From assembly GCF_042466665.1 (NCBI RefSeq), contig NZ_CP162102.1, positions 1,178,001 through 1,242,000 of the forward strand: 64,000 bases of DNA. Direction: 5' to 3'. The stretch's first letter is position 1. The number at the start of each line of letters is the position of its first letter. The DNA comes from Peterkaempfera podocarpi (GTDB lineage: Bacteria > Actinomycetota > Actinomycetes > Streptomycetales > Streptomycetaceae). The notes under the pieces were generated by a model. That model saw only the letters and a program-made list of their open reading frames with translations. It was not told the DNA's origin and did no database searches. The translations under genes were made by a program, and so were the position numbers. This document shows, in pieces, positions 36,728-45,280 of this stretch.

Positions 36728-38005
36728 TTACACAGGCACGCGGTCCTTGTCGGCCGATGTCGGGGCCGCGGAGCGGCGGTGCCAGGGAGTGACACCCTTC
36801 GCATCCGGGGCCAGCGGAGTAAAGCGGGCGGGCAGCGCGGTGAGGCTCCGGTAGACGGGGCCGCCACGGTAGATCAACTCATCCGCCGGCACGGCCAGTT
36901 TGATGTCGGGCAGGTAGGAGGTGAGCCGTTCGATCGCAGCGGTGGCCACCAGCACGGCGATGGATCGGGCCGGGCAGGCGTGGGGGCCGGCAGCGAAGGC
37001 GAGATGGGCCTTGTTCCCGGAGCGGTGGCCCTCCTGCGGCGGATTGCTGTGCGGGCAGGAGTTGGCAGCCGCGTACGAGACCATGACAGGCGAGCCCGCC
37101 GGGATGACCGAGCCGTAGAAGCTGACCTCGTGCCGGGGGAAGTGGAGGCTGTAGTTCGCCAGGGGCGAGTCGTTCCACAGCGCCTCGTCGATGGCGTGCT
37201 GGATCGGCAGGCTGCCGGTGGTGAGCGTGCCGAAGTAGCGGTCGTCCGACAGCATCCGGGCCAGGGTGCTGGCGATGAGGTTGGTCAGCGGTTCGTTGCC
37301 CGCGCCGAGCACGATGATGACCTGCTGGAGGACGTCCTCGGGGGTCAGCTGGTTCGGGTGGTCGATGAACCACGAGGTGAGGTCGTGTCCGCGCAGTTCC
37401 GCCTTGGCGGCATAGAGGCTGGTCAGGTAGGCGTTGAGCGACTGCGCGCCGTCGGCCATCCGCGCGGGGTCGTTGCTCACCATCCCGGTGAGGGCCTGCA
37501 GGAGCTGAGGGGCGTACTCGTCAGGCATGCCGAACAGCGCATTGAAGACCATCAGGGGAAGCTGCTGCGCATACTGGGCGACCAGGTCGACGGTGCCGTC
37601 CTCCGCGAACCCCTGGAGCAGCGTGTCGGCGAAGCGGAACGTCAGTTCCCGCACGTCGTGGGGGTCGAGCAGGCTGAAGCTGTCGGTGATGACGCTGCGC
37701 AGGTGGGCGTGCTGGGTACCGTCGGCGAAGAACAGACTCGGCCGCCACTGCACCATCGGAATGATCGGGCTGTCCGGTGGCACCTGGTCCACCCAGGGGC
37801 GGGTGTCCTTGGACCAGGTACCCGTGTCGTGGAACAGGTCGAGCGCGGCCCGGTAGTCGGTGATCAGGTGGACGACGACACCGGGGGCGATCTCCGCGAG
37901 GCCGATCGGGCCCTGCAGACGCAGCAGCTCGTAACTGCGGCTGGGGTCGGCATCGTGTTCCGCCCCGTAGATGCGTACGGGAGCGGCAGGAGGAGTGACG
38001 GTCAC
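36728..38005 (-). CDS. CYP157-like P450 lacking the ExxR motif (cvnE position)
   Basis: 425-residue P450-fold protein encoded as fifth gene of the conservon; its GTG overlaps the cvnD stop by four bases. The haem loop FAAGPHACPARSIA with C344 is intact and the oxygen-binding helix reads VLGAGNEPLTN. Where other P450s have ExxR it has EALW (274-277), as in the CYP157 family, where CYP157C1 has EQSLW. The universal salt-bridge arginine is therefore missing. CYP157 genes are typical companions of conservons. It may act with, or be regulated by, the CvnA-D complex; its substrate is unknown. Confidence 0.87.
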   Translation of the reverse strand: MTVTPPAAPVRIYGAEHDADPSRSYELLRLQGPIGLAEIAPGVVVHLITDYRAALDLFHDTGTWSKDTRPWVDQVPPDSPIIPMVQWRPSLFFADGTQHAHLRSVITDSFSLLDPHDVRELTFRFADTLLQGFAEDGTVDLVAQYAQQLPLMVFNALFGMPDEYAPQLLQALTGMVSNDPARMADGAQSLNAYLTSLYAAKAELRGHDLTSWFIDHPNQLTPEDVLQQVIIVLGAGNEPLTNLIASTLARMLSDDRYFGTLTTGSLPIQHAIDEALWNDSPLANYSLHFPRHEVSFYGSVIPAGSPVMVSYAAANSCPHSNPPQEGHRSGNKAHLAFAAGPHACPARSIAVLVATAAIERLTSYLPDIKLAVPADELIYRGGPVYRSLTALPARFTPLAPDAKGVTPWHRRSAAPTSADKDRVPV

Positions 38006-38622
38006 GACAGGTCGTCTCCGGCTCGGGCTATCAGGTGGGCGGTCAGGGCGATGAGCGCGTCCAGGCTGGAGTTCTTCTCCCTGGCGTCACAGATGACCAG
38101 CGGAGTGCGCTCGTCGAGGTCGAGCTTGGCCCGCAGGGTCTCGAGGTTGTAGCCGGGCGAGGTGGGGAAGGTGTTCACCGCGACGGCGTAGTCCAGGCCG
38201 CGTTCCTCGATGAGGTCCATCACCTCGAACGACTCCGCCAGGCGCCGGGTGTCGACCAGCACGAGGGCGCCGATGGCACCGTCGGCGATGTCCTCCCACA
38301 GCGGCAGGAACCGACGCTGCCCGGGCGTGCCGTACAGGTACAGCACCACCTTGGCCTGCGGCACCGTCAGACGGCCGAAGTCGATGGCGACGGTGGTGGT
38401 CGTCTTGCCGCGCAGACCGTCGAGAGTGAGGTCGTCGGCCGCTGCGGCGGCGTCGGTCATCACCTCGTCGGTGTGCAGCGTCGGAATCTCCGACAAGGTC
38501 CTGATCGCCGTGGTCTTGCCGATGCCGAGAGGGCCGGCCACCAGGATCTTCAACCGCTGGTGGTCGTCTTCGGGCAGGTACACGGGGCTCGGGCTAGTTC
38601 TGCTTGAGCGCGCGGAGTCCAC
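38002..38622 (-). CDS. cvnD: Conservon GTPase-like protein CvnD
   Basis: 206-residue small GTP-binding-type protein of the conservon family. P-loop GPLGIGKTT is at 30-38, with a GTPGQRRF switch-like motif and VAVNTF in place of NKxD. The GTG start lies inside the end of cvnC (29-base overlap). In known conservons CvnA-D form a membrane-associated complex likened to eukaryotic G-protein receptor systems. Confidence 0.9.
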   Translation of the reverse strand: MDSARSSRTSPSPVYLPEDDHQRLKILVAGPLGIGKTTAIRTLSEIPTLHTDEVMTDAAAAADDLTLDGLRGKTTTTVAIDFGRLTVPQAKVVLYLYGTPGQRRFLPLWEDIADGAIGALVLVDTRRLAESFEVMDLIEERGLDYAVAVNTFPTSPGYNLETLRAKLDLDERTPLVICDAREKNSSLDALIALTAHLIARAGDDLS

Positions 38623-38977
38623 TCAGCACCCCCTCCAGGAGTTCTTTGGACGGACGGTCGGCGTGCGCGTCGGGGACCAGTGCCTCCGGTGTCGGCACGC
38701 GAACTTGCAGATAGCCGCCATCAAGGAGTTGAGCGACCAGGACCTTGCACACGCCGACCTGCAGCCGCAGGTAGCCGGCCGTCTCACCGACGGTCAGGGT
38801 GCCCCCGGCGAGCAGCGAGATGATCCGCTGGTGGCCGGGGGTGTGATGAGGGGCGGGAGGAAGACCGGTGGCAACCACGGCAGTGAGCAGTTGAAGCGTG
38901 TTGCGCGTGGGGGTGCCGGTGCCCCGGGTCGCCAGGTAACTCGGAATCATCCGCCGCCGTACCGGGCCGCGGGTCAC
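38594..38977 (-). CDS. cvnC: Conservon DUF742 protein CvnC
   Basis: 127-residue DUF742 protein, predicted winged-helix-like, with RPYLATRG-like PSYLATRGTGTPTR, the middle stretch HQRIISLLAGGTLTVGETAG and a KVLVAQLLDGGYLQVR segment. It overlaps cvnB by four bases and cvnD by 29. It acts within the conservon complex; its exact role is not established. Confidence 0.9.
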   Translation of the reverse strand: MTRGPVRRRMIPSYLATRGTGTPTRNTLQLLTAVVATGLPPAPHHTPGHQRIISLLAGGTLTVGETAGYLRLQVGVCKVLVAQLLDGGYLQVRVPTPEALVPDAHADRPSKELLEGVLSGLRALKQN

Positions 38978-39417
38978 GACGCTGAGCCTCCTTGCGCGCG
39001 GGCCGGCACGGACATGAGCTGTTCGCCGAGCTTCTTCGCCTGACGCGCCATGATGTGGGCGACCGTTCCCATGGGCATGTCCGGACCGCCGCTGACAGCG
39101 ATGAAGGTATTGGTCCTCACACCGGCCGGCATGATCATGTAGGTGCCGTAGGCATTCTGCACGGTGACGGTCGTGACGGGCGACCCATCCGGAGCGTCCA
39201 GCGCCGCGTTGGCCGCGGCGCGGGCCGCGCCGTGCAGGGCGGCGGTCATGGCGGAGATGCCCTCCGCGGTGTCACGAAGGAGTCCCTCGGATGCGCCGAT
39301 CACCATGCCGTCGCTCGACAGGATGAGCGCGTGCCTGACCTCCTTGCTGATCTCGGTGATGGGATTCAGGACCCACGACGGGTCCTCGATCACAGGGCGC
39401 GAGGTGGACGAGGTCAC
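38974..39417 (-). CDS. cvnB: Conservon Roadblock/LC7 protein CvnB
   Basis: 147-residue Roadblock/LC7-domain protein (HALILSSDGMVIGASEGL, then VRTNTFIAVSGGPDMPMGTV), expected to regulate the CvnD GTPase. Four-base overlaps with cvnA upstream and cvnC downstream indicate coupled translation. Confidence 0.9.
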   Translation of the reverse strand: MTSSTSRPVIEDPSWVLNPITEISKEVRHALILSSDGMVIGASEGLLRDTAEGISAMTAALHGAARAAANAALDAPDGSPVTTVTVQNAYGTYMIMPAGVRTNTFIAVSGGPDMPMGTVAHIMARQAKKLGEQLMSVPARAQGGSAS

Positions 39418-40784
39418 GATTCTTCCTTCGGGTCGGTGGGGGCGAGACCGGCGGCGATTCCCTCCTGGAACTGGCTCCAGGTGTCACGAGCCTCCTCGGG
39501 GTTCAGCTCCCGGGGCTCGACGGCGGGGGCATCACCACGGGCCGGCTCCGTCCGGGCACGGCGGCGGCGCTGGGGCAGGCCGCTGCCGTCGTCATCCGGT
39601 GCTCCGTCCGCAGCAGGCGGCGTGGGCCACTGGGGTGCCGTAGGCGGCGCGGCAGGCAACGGGGCCATCGCCGAGATGGGCTCGGCCTCCTCATCGATCG
39701 TGGTCAGCAGGTGCGCAGGGATGGTGACGATGGCGCGGACCCCGCTGTAGGGAGAGGGCTGGTCCACCGAGACCTGGAAGCCGTGGTCGGCGACGAGCCG
39801 GCCGATCGCTGCGAAGCCGAGGGCGGGCGGATCGCCGAGCTCGGTGAGGAGCGTGTCCTGGTGCTCCTCACCCGAGACCAGGCGGACTCCGCGCTGAGTG
39901 GCCTCGGCGCTCATGCCCTTGCCCGCGTCGTCGATGGTGACGCAGACGCTGCCGTTGCCGGTCTGGATGACGCTGACCTCGACCGCGAGGTCGTCGCGGG
40001 AGTGCTCCAGGGCGTTGGCCATGAGCTCGGTGAGGGCCACCGCGATGGGCTCTGCAGCGCGGCCCACCACCCCGATGTTGGGGGCGAGCAGCCTGGAGCT
40101 GATCTTGATGCGTTCGTAGCCGTGCAGTCGGGACGAGGCCCCGCTGACGATCTCGACGACATAGGTGTCGGGACGCACGTGCCCGGGCCAGGCACCGCAC
40201 ACGATGGCGGCCTTCTGGACCAGGCGGATGGCCTGTTCGTTGAGATGGTCGACCCGGAACAGGCTGTCCATCAGTTGCGGGTCGTCGAAGTCGTTCTGAA
40301 GGGTGTCGACCTGCGTCTGGAGCCGGTACGACAGGGCCTGGATGTCCTGACAGGCGCCTCGAAGGGCCGCACGGGCGGAGGCGTCGATCCGGCGGCGTTC
40401 CTTGGTGACGGTGTCGGAGAAGTGGCCGAGCACGGCATCGAGTCGAGCGGCGTACTCAGTTCCGGTAAGTCGCTCGTTCTTCAGGCCGGGAACCGGGTGG
40501 TGCGCGCTGATCATGTGCAGCGCCAGGCCGGGAAGCCGGCTGGCGACGAGGTGCTGCAGCTCGTCGTCGAACTGCTGCGCCTGATTCCTGGCGGCGGCCA
40601 TCGCAAAGGTCAGTTCTTGTGACTGTGCGGCCAGTTCTTGCGACTGTACGGCCAGCTCTTGTGACTGTGCGGCCTTCTGGGCGGCGAGGGCGCTACGCGA
40701 GCGCGCCAGCAGTACCGAAGTTGCGGCACCGGCAGCGGTCGTAGCGCCGAGTACCACCGCGGCGGCGTCGGAGATCGAGGTCAA
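39414..40784 (-). CDS. cvnA: Conservon sensor-kinase-like protein CvnA
   Basis: 456-residue protein with a short N-terminal hydrophobic segment (about 5-27), a predicted coiled coil containing three heptads QSQELAx (40-60), a central helical domain and a GHKL ATPase domain (N box ELMANALEH, then DDAGKGM). The C-terminal tail is proline-rich and low complexity. No phospho-acceptor H box is evident, as in other CvnA proteins. It is the first gene of the operon; 646 bases upstream carry no gene. It heads a same-strand array that ends with the diterpene cassette. Confidence 0.9.
   Translation of the reverse strand: MTSISDAAAVVLGATTAAGAATSVLLARSRSALAAQKAAQSQELAVQSQELAAQSQELTFAMAAARNQAQQFDDELQHLVASRLPGLALHMISAHHPVPGLKNERLTGTEYAARLDAVLGHFSDTVTKERRRIDASARAALRGACQDIQALSYRLQTQVDTLQNDFDDPQLMDSLFRVDHLNEQAIRLVQKAAIVCGAWPGHVRPDTYVVEIVSGASSRLHGYERIKISSRLLAPNIGVVGRAAEPIAVALTELMANALEHSRDDLAVEVSVIQTGNGSVCVTIDDAGKGMSAEATQRGVRLVSGEEHQDTLLTELGDPPALGFAAIGRLVADHGFQVSVDQPSPYSGVRAIVTIPAHLLTTIDEEAEPISAMAPLPAAPPTAPQWPTPPAADGAPDDDGSGLPQRRRRARTEPARGDAPAVEPRELNPEEARDTWSQFQEGIAAGLAPTDPKEES
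40605..40667. repeat. Three 21-bp tandem repeats inside cvnA
   Basis: Units at 40647-40667, 40626-40646 and 40605-40625 encode QSQELAV, QSQELAA and QSQELTF. The unit length of seven codons matches one coiled-coil heptad, so copy-number change would keep frame and register. Confidence 0.85.
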
Positions 40785-41430
40785 CGGTCAGGGGTCCCTC
40801 GGGATTCGAGCCGACTCCGAGGGCCAGACGCTGAGGAGCCACCCGGTTCGCAGGGAGCGGGTGCGTGGCCTCCGGAGAACCGGCGGATTACAGACGGACA
40901 ATGGACAGCTCGGCCACCACTGGATGTGGCGAGAAGTGCTGAGGCGATGGGCAGCTTAGACTGTCAGGGCCACGACATCCATGGGCTCCACACCTGGGCA
41001 CCTGACGCCCTTCGACGTCACTGCAGAGCCGGGTCGAGCGAGGGCATGAACTGCCCCCATCAGGTCAGGGTCGAACTGCCGCCACACCGGACGCTGTTGC
41101 TCCGCATGGGACGTCCACCATCCCTGCGCTCGGAGACCTGTCGACCGTGACGATCATCTCGCACTCCAATGGGTACTGCCCCGGGCCAAGAAGCCAGCAA
41201 CTGAGAGTGATGACACCCCGCTTGATCAATAATTAGATCACATCGTAGACACAAGATGACCCCCTAGGCACCCAGCTGATCGTTTCCCGATGAGATCTGC
41301 TCAGCCCCGTGTTGGGCAGGCTGAGAGAGCAAGGTCTGGCAGCCGTCGGCAGCGGTTCGCTCCAGGGTGGACGGCTCTGGCTCGTACTCGGCGGTAACGA
41401 ACAGTGACGGGCATCGTTGGCAAGGGGTTC
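40785..41430. other. Intergenic region upstream of the conservon
   Basis: No convincing gene on either strand. It contains an unusually AT-rich stretch at about 41223-41250 (GATCAATAATTAGATCAC). It should hold the conservon promoter, on the minus strand near 40790-40900, which I could not define. Confidence 0.5.
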
Positions 41431-41700
41431 GGGATGTCAACGAGCTTACGTTCCCGGTGTTTTCGGGGTTGCCGACGCTGGTCGTCGAGGATGCAACGGA
41501 TGAAAACAGGGCCATCCGGGACGGCCCGGACGCAGGGTGGAGCGGTGCCGTGTCCGGCGTGCGGGGCGCCGACGGAGAAGGTTCATGGCCTTCCTCGTCG
41601 GACGGTCACGGAGGTGCCGGTGGACAGGCGGCGGGTCGTCGTTCCCAGGTGTCCGGGATGCGCGTGCCGGGAGTCGATCTACGGCGGAGCGGTGACCAAC
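41431..41700 (+). mobile_element. Degraded N-terminus of an ISL3-like transposase
   Basis: One frame gives LTFPVFSGLPTLVVEDATDE, and the next (after a frame change near 41510) gives TARTQGGAVPCPACGAPTEK and VHGLPRRTVTEVPVDRRRVVV. Together they match the start of ISL3 transposases with their CPxCG zinc ribbon. The sequence then fails at PRCPGCACRESIYGG, where the real protein would continue with its second CxxC and DNA-binding region. The rest of the transposase is missing. Confidence 0.6.
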
Positions 41701-41779
41701 TGGTCCGCGTCGAAGGCGTCGGAGCGGCTGCCCCGGTCGCGGGCGCGATCTCGGCGAGGGGCACGGGGAACATGCGGGG

Positions 41780-42046
41780 CTGTGGCGTGATGGCCGGCGC
41801 CCGGCTGCACCGCCCGGCGGGCGAACCACACCGCGCAGCCGTCCTACCCGACCAGGCCCTGACCGGGCTCCAGGCGATCGAGGGCGTCACCACGGCAGCC
41901 ACCGCCCGGGGCGCCGACGACCCGTACAGCGGCACGCCCTCCCCCCGGCCGTCGTCTTCGGCATCGGTGAGGGTGCTTCGATGCGCTACGCCGACGGCAG
42001 CGCCAACGCCGCCAGAGCCTTCCTCAAGTCACCGCGTGAGCAGTAG
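41780..42046 (+). pseudogene. Decayed coding fragment, unknown family
   Basis: One plus frame reads DQALTGLQAIEGVTTAATAR then GADDPYSGTPS. After the C run at 41939-41946 a second frame continues PPAVVFGIGEGASMRYADGS and AFLKSPREQ to a TAG at 42044. Joined, they look like the C-terminus of a real protein broken by a frameshift, but I cannot name it. Confidence 0.4.
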
Positions 42047-42164
42047 TCAGTCGCCTGGCGCGCTCGCGCGGCTCTGGCGTGTTCGACTGCTGTCCGCGTC
42101 GAGGCCGACCACCGCTCGACGGCGCCCTGGATCCGTGCCGTCGAGCACGAACTCAAGCTCAAGC

Positions 42165-42710
42165 TCAAGCGGGCGGCGTGACCGACGACCGGACGCCGAA
42201 CCACTGCTCGGCGCCGTACGCCTGGAACCGCTCCACCTCGGTGAACCCCAGCTTCGCCGCGAGGCGCATCGAGCGGGCGTTGGCGGTCTGGGTGTAGAGC
42301 ACCACCGGCTCACCGGGCAGCTCGCCGGCAAACCAGTCGAGCGCCGCTGCGCACGCCTCGGTGGCATACCCGCGCCCCCACGCCTCCGGCAGGAACAAGT
42401 AGCCGAGCTCGGTCCCCCCGGCTTTCCGGCGGCTACCCGAGAGCTCGGGGGCGTGCGGGTCGAGCTGGATCGTGCCGATCACCGCTCCGTCGAGCTCGAC
42501 CACGAAGAAGCCGGGGCGCTGCCCGGGCACCTCAGGCACGGTGCGTTCGAGCTCGGCACGCGGTCGAGGGCCACCGAGGTAGGTGCTCACCTCCGGCGAG
42601 GCGTCCAGCTCGATGACCACCGCACGGTCCCGGGCCTCGGACTCGCGGAGTACCAGCCGCGCGGTCTTGATCGGGGCAGGTGGCCAGGCGAGGGATCGGG
42701 AGTCAGCCAT
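42165..42710 (-). CDS. GNAT acetyltransferase (RimJ/RimL type)
   Basis: 181-residue N-acetyltransferase fold: ARLVLRESEARD start, beta4 AVIGTIQLDP, acetyl-CoA loop LPEAWGRGYATEACAAALDW (Q/RxxGxG-like), then YTQTANARSMRLAAKLGF. The ATG at 42710 begins the family N-terminus; another ATG lies three codons earlier. It is flanked on both sides by decayed sequence, so it may be a recent or stand-alone insertion. The acceptor is unknown (ribosomal protein, small molecule or drug). Confidence 0.82.
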   Translation of the reverse strand: MADSRSLAWPPAPIKTARLVLRESEARDRAVVIELDASPEVSTYLGGPRPRAELERTVPEVPGQRPGFFVVELDGAVIGTIQLDPHAPELSGSRRKAGGTELGYLFLPEAWGRGYATEACAAALDWFAGELPGEPVVLYTQTANARSMRLAAKLGFTEVERFQAYGAEQWFGVRSSVTPPA

Positions 42711-42779
42711 ACCGGCCAACCTAGCCAGCGGCCCCGGAGGCGATCAAGGCCCCGGCCCGATCAACTCTCCGTGCCCGGG

Positions 42780-43077
42780 GCCTCACCCTCACCATCGAGG
42801 GCCGGGCCCGCCGACTTCGCCCAGCTGTTGATCTTCTACGCCATCCTCGCGGCCGCCCAGCCGGTCATCACCGAAACCATCGCCGAACTGCACGACGGCT
42901 CCTCGCGCGGCAAGGCCATCCGCGTGCTCAACGGCGTGTTCGCCCTGGCCGACGCGGTACCCGGGCCGAATCAGGGCCGAAGGCTCTCCGGCGGCTCGCG
43001 CGAGGACTGGAGACCGCCGCGAGGGATGTCTTCCGCTGCCAGGGTGTCGACGGTGGCGGCGCCCGAGAGCAGGTGAG
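42780..43077 (+). other. Possible membrane-protein scrap upstream of the kinase gene
   Basis: A plus-strand frame reads ADFAQLLIFYAILAAAQPVI and then TETIAELHDGSSRGKAIRVL, which has one membrane-like segment and looks protein-like. No start or ribosome site was found, and it dissolves into random sequence by about 43000. Unassigned. 43090-43350 contains an AT-rich ATTTAAACTATG stretch and the GGGAGAAG ribosome site of the next gene, but no gene. Confidence 0.25.
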
Positions 43078-43350
43078 ACGGGCGCCGGCGCACTGGCCTG
43101 CGCGGGGTGAATCTTCATTTAAACTATGGGGCGGCCACGGGGCCGCGGCTCGTCGCTGGGCGACCGCGGAACGGCCAGGCCGGTCGGTCGAGGAGAGCGG
43201 CCTGAGTCGGGGCCTTGGTCCGGACGAGGACCACATGACGCTGATCATGAAGATCCTGGGGAATCGCATGACCGCCGACGTGCGTCTCAGTGGTGTGGGG
43301 CGCCCACCCCACCCGCCCACGAACAGAAGACCCCCAGGGAGAAGTGAGGT

Positions 43351-44013
43351 ATGCCAGTGATCTGCGTCGGAGGCATGATCGGAATCGGCAAGACGAGTGT
43401 CGCCGAGCTGCTCGCCAAGGAGCTGGGCAGCGACGTCTTCTACGAGAGCGTGGAAGACAATCCGATCCTTCCGCTCTTCTACACGGCGAGCCCCGAGGAG
43501 ATCCAGGCCAAGCGCTACCCCTTCCTGCTCCAGCTCTACTTCCTGCAGACGCGGTTCGCCGCGATCAAGGAGGCCTACAAGCAGGGCGACAACGTCCTCG
43601 ACCGCTCCATCTACGAGGACTGGTACTTCGCCAAGGTCAATCACGACCTGGGCCGGATCAGCTCCCTCGAGATGCAGGTGTACGAGGGGCTGCTCGACGA
43701 GATGATGCGCGAAATCGACGGCCTGCCGTACCGCAAGGCACCCGATCTCATGGTCTATCTCAAGGCGGACTTCGAGACGGTGCTGCACCGCATAGGGTTG
43801 CGCGGCCGCAATTTCGAGCAGGACGAGAGCCTCGTCGAGTACTACCGGACGCTGTGGTCCGGCTACGACGACTGGGTGCACAAGCACTACTCGGCCAGCG
43901 AGGTCCTCGTCATCGACATGAACCACACAGATGTGGTGAACAACCCCGAGGACGCGGCCCGCGTGGCGCAGGAGGTCAAGGACGCTCTGGCGGCGGTCGG
44001 ACGCCGGGCCTGA
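43351..44013 (+). CDS. Deoxynucleoside kinase
   Basis: 220-residue kinase of the dNK/dGK-dCK family that phosphorylates deoxynucleosides with ATP for salvage. P-loop GGMIGIGKTS is at 7-16, then ESVEDNP, the substrate-site stretch YFLQTRF, the DRSIYED motif (catalytic Asp/Arg) and the lid RGRNFEQDE. The ribosome site is GGGAGAAGTGAGG. Length is normal for the family. It is convergent with the AraC-type gene. Base specificity cannot be read. Confidence 0.9.
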   Translation: MPVICVGGMIGIGKTSVAELLAKELGSDVFYESVEDNPILPLFYTASPEEIQAKRYPFLLQLYFLQTRFAAIKEAYKQGDNVLDRSIYEDWYFAKVNHDLGRISSLEMQVYEGLLDEMMREIDGLPYRKAPDLMVYLKADFETVLHRIGLRGRNFEQDESLVEYYRTLWSGYDDWVHKHYSASEVLVIDMNHTDVVNNPEDAARVAQEVKDALAAVGRRA

Positions 44014-44142
44014 AGCTGCTCCACGGGGGACGCTCCATGTCTTTCGCCGGCCGGTCGGTACATCGCGCTTCGCCCGATACGGCCGGCGTCCGTGACCGCT
44101 GAGCGCCGCCGGGCCGCCCAGCTCAGGTGGCCGCGGCGACGT

Positions 44143-45045
44143 TCAGAGCGGTAGCCCTCCCGCCTCCGGCCGACGACCGAACCGGAGGTCCCCGGAGACG
44201 GGAGGCTTGGCGGCTGCTCCGCGGTTCGGCCATGCGATGTCGTCGACGGCGAGAAACAGCTCGCGGGCCATGGTCCCGGGGGTTGCCCCGGTGAACGCCA
44301 TGACGTCACGGTGCAGGTGGGACTGGTCGGCGTAGCCGGCGTCGGCCGCGACCCGGGCCGCGCCCTCACCAGCGACCAGGCGGTGGGCGGCGTGGTCGAA
44401 ACGGGTCAGCTTCACGGCGCGTTTGGGTGGCAGGCCGAGCTGCGACCGGAACCGGGACCAGAGGCGCTTACGGCTCCATCCGACCTCGGCCGCGAGTTCT
44501 TCGACCCGGGCCAGGCCACGGCTGTCGGTGATCCGGTGCCAGGCCCAGGCCACCTCCGGGTCCACCGGCGGCCCCGCCTCATGCCGGCGGGCGAGCAGCT
44601 CGTCCGTCAACGCGAAGCGCTCCGGCCACGACGAGGCATCGCCCAGTTGCTCGCGGATCCGGGACGCCTCCCGGCCCCACAGGTCACCCAGGGACATGAC
44701 GGCGCCGTCGAGGTCTGCGGGGGCGACGCCCAGAACCGCGCGTGCGATCACCGGGGACAGGCGCACCTGCACGCACTCGACGTTCTCTCCCCACGCCCGG
44801 ACCGCACCTCCGGAGCCGAACCCGGGCCCGGCGACCATGCTTCCCCGCTGCTGTCCGGCGGCACAGTCGAGGACGGGCAAGCCGGCGCCGAACTCCAGGA
44901 GCAGGGTCACGGCCGGGTGCGGGACCATCCGGAGCGCGTCCAGGTCACGGACACTGAACCCGGCCATGGTGACGCCGGCCACCCTGCTGGGTTGCTGCGG
45001 GCACTCGACGCCCCACATGGCCGCACCACGCACGAAAGTCCGCAC
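44143..45045 (-). CDS. AraC-family regulator
   Basis: 300-residue regulator with a DUF6597-like N-terminal sensor domain and a C-terminal double HTH: VEELAAEVGWSRKRLWSRFR for helix-turn-helix 1 and AADAGYADQSHLHRDVMAFTG for the second. The GTG at 45045 is preceded by GGGACGG. It is divergent from a hydrolase/monooxygenase pair 235 bases away, probably its targets. A scrap of a near relative of its second HTH survives at 60905-60990. Confidence 0.87.
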   Translation of the reverse strand: MRTFVRGAAMWGVECPQQPSRVAGVTMAGFSVRDLDALRMVPHPAVTLLLEFGAGLPVLDCAAGQQRGSMVAGPGFGSGGAVRAWGENVECVQVRLSPVIARAVLGVAPADLDGAVMSLGDLWGREASRIREQLGDASSWPERFALTDELLARRHEAGPPVDPEVAWAWHRITDSRGLARVEELAAEVGWSRKRLWSRFRSQLGLPPKRAVKLTRFDHAAHRLVAGEGAARVAADAGYADQSHLHRDVMAFTGATPGTMARELFLAVDDIAWPNRGAAAKPPVSGDLRFGRRPEAGGLPL

Positions 45046-45280
45046 CGTCCCATGCTACGTGAGCCCGCCAAAGGCCGTCCCGTGACGGCTGGTCATGGCT
45101 GAGTCGATCTCGGAGCGGCGGATGTGATCACGGCGTCGGACCGTCCGATCACGCCGCTGTCCTCGCAGACCCCGAGGGCCCCAAGTCCTGAACCTCCTGC
45201 CCCGATAGGCAGTGCGGGACAGCCTCCACGGGGAACAATCGTCCAATCCAACGGCGCGTACCGGCGGAGACAGTGGGCTC

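Noticed and set aside
41367..43076. A single 569-codon plus-strand frame
   Set aside because: It strings together an IS scrap, sequence antisense to the GNAT gene and an unassigned patch; not one gene.
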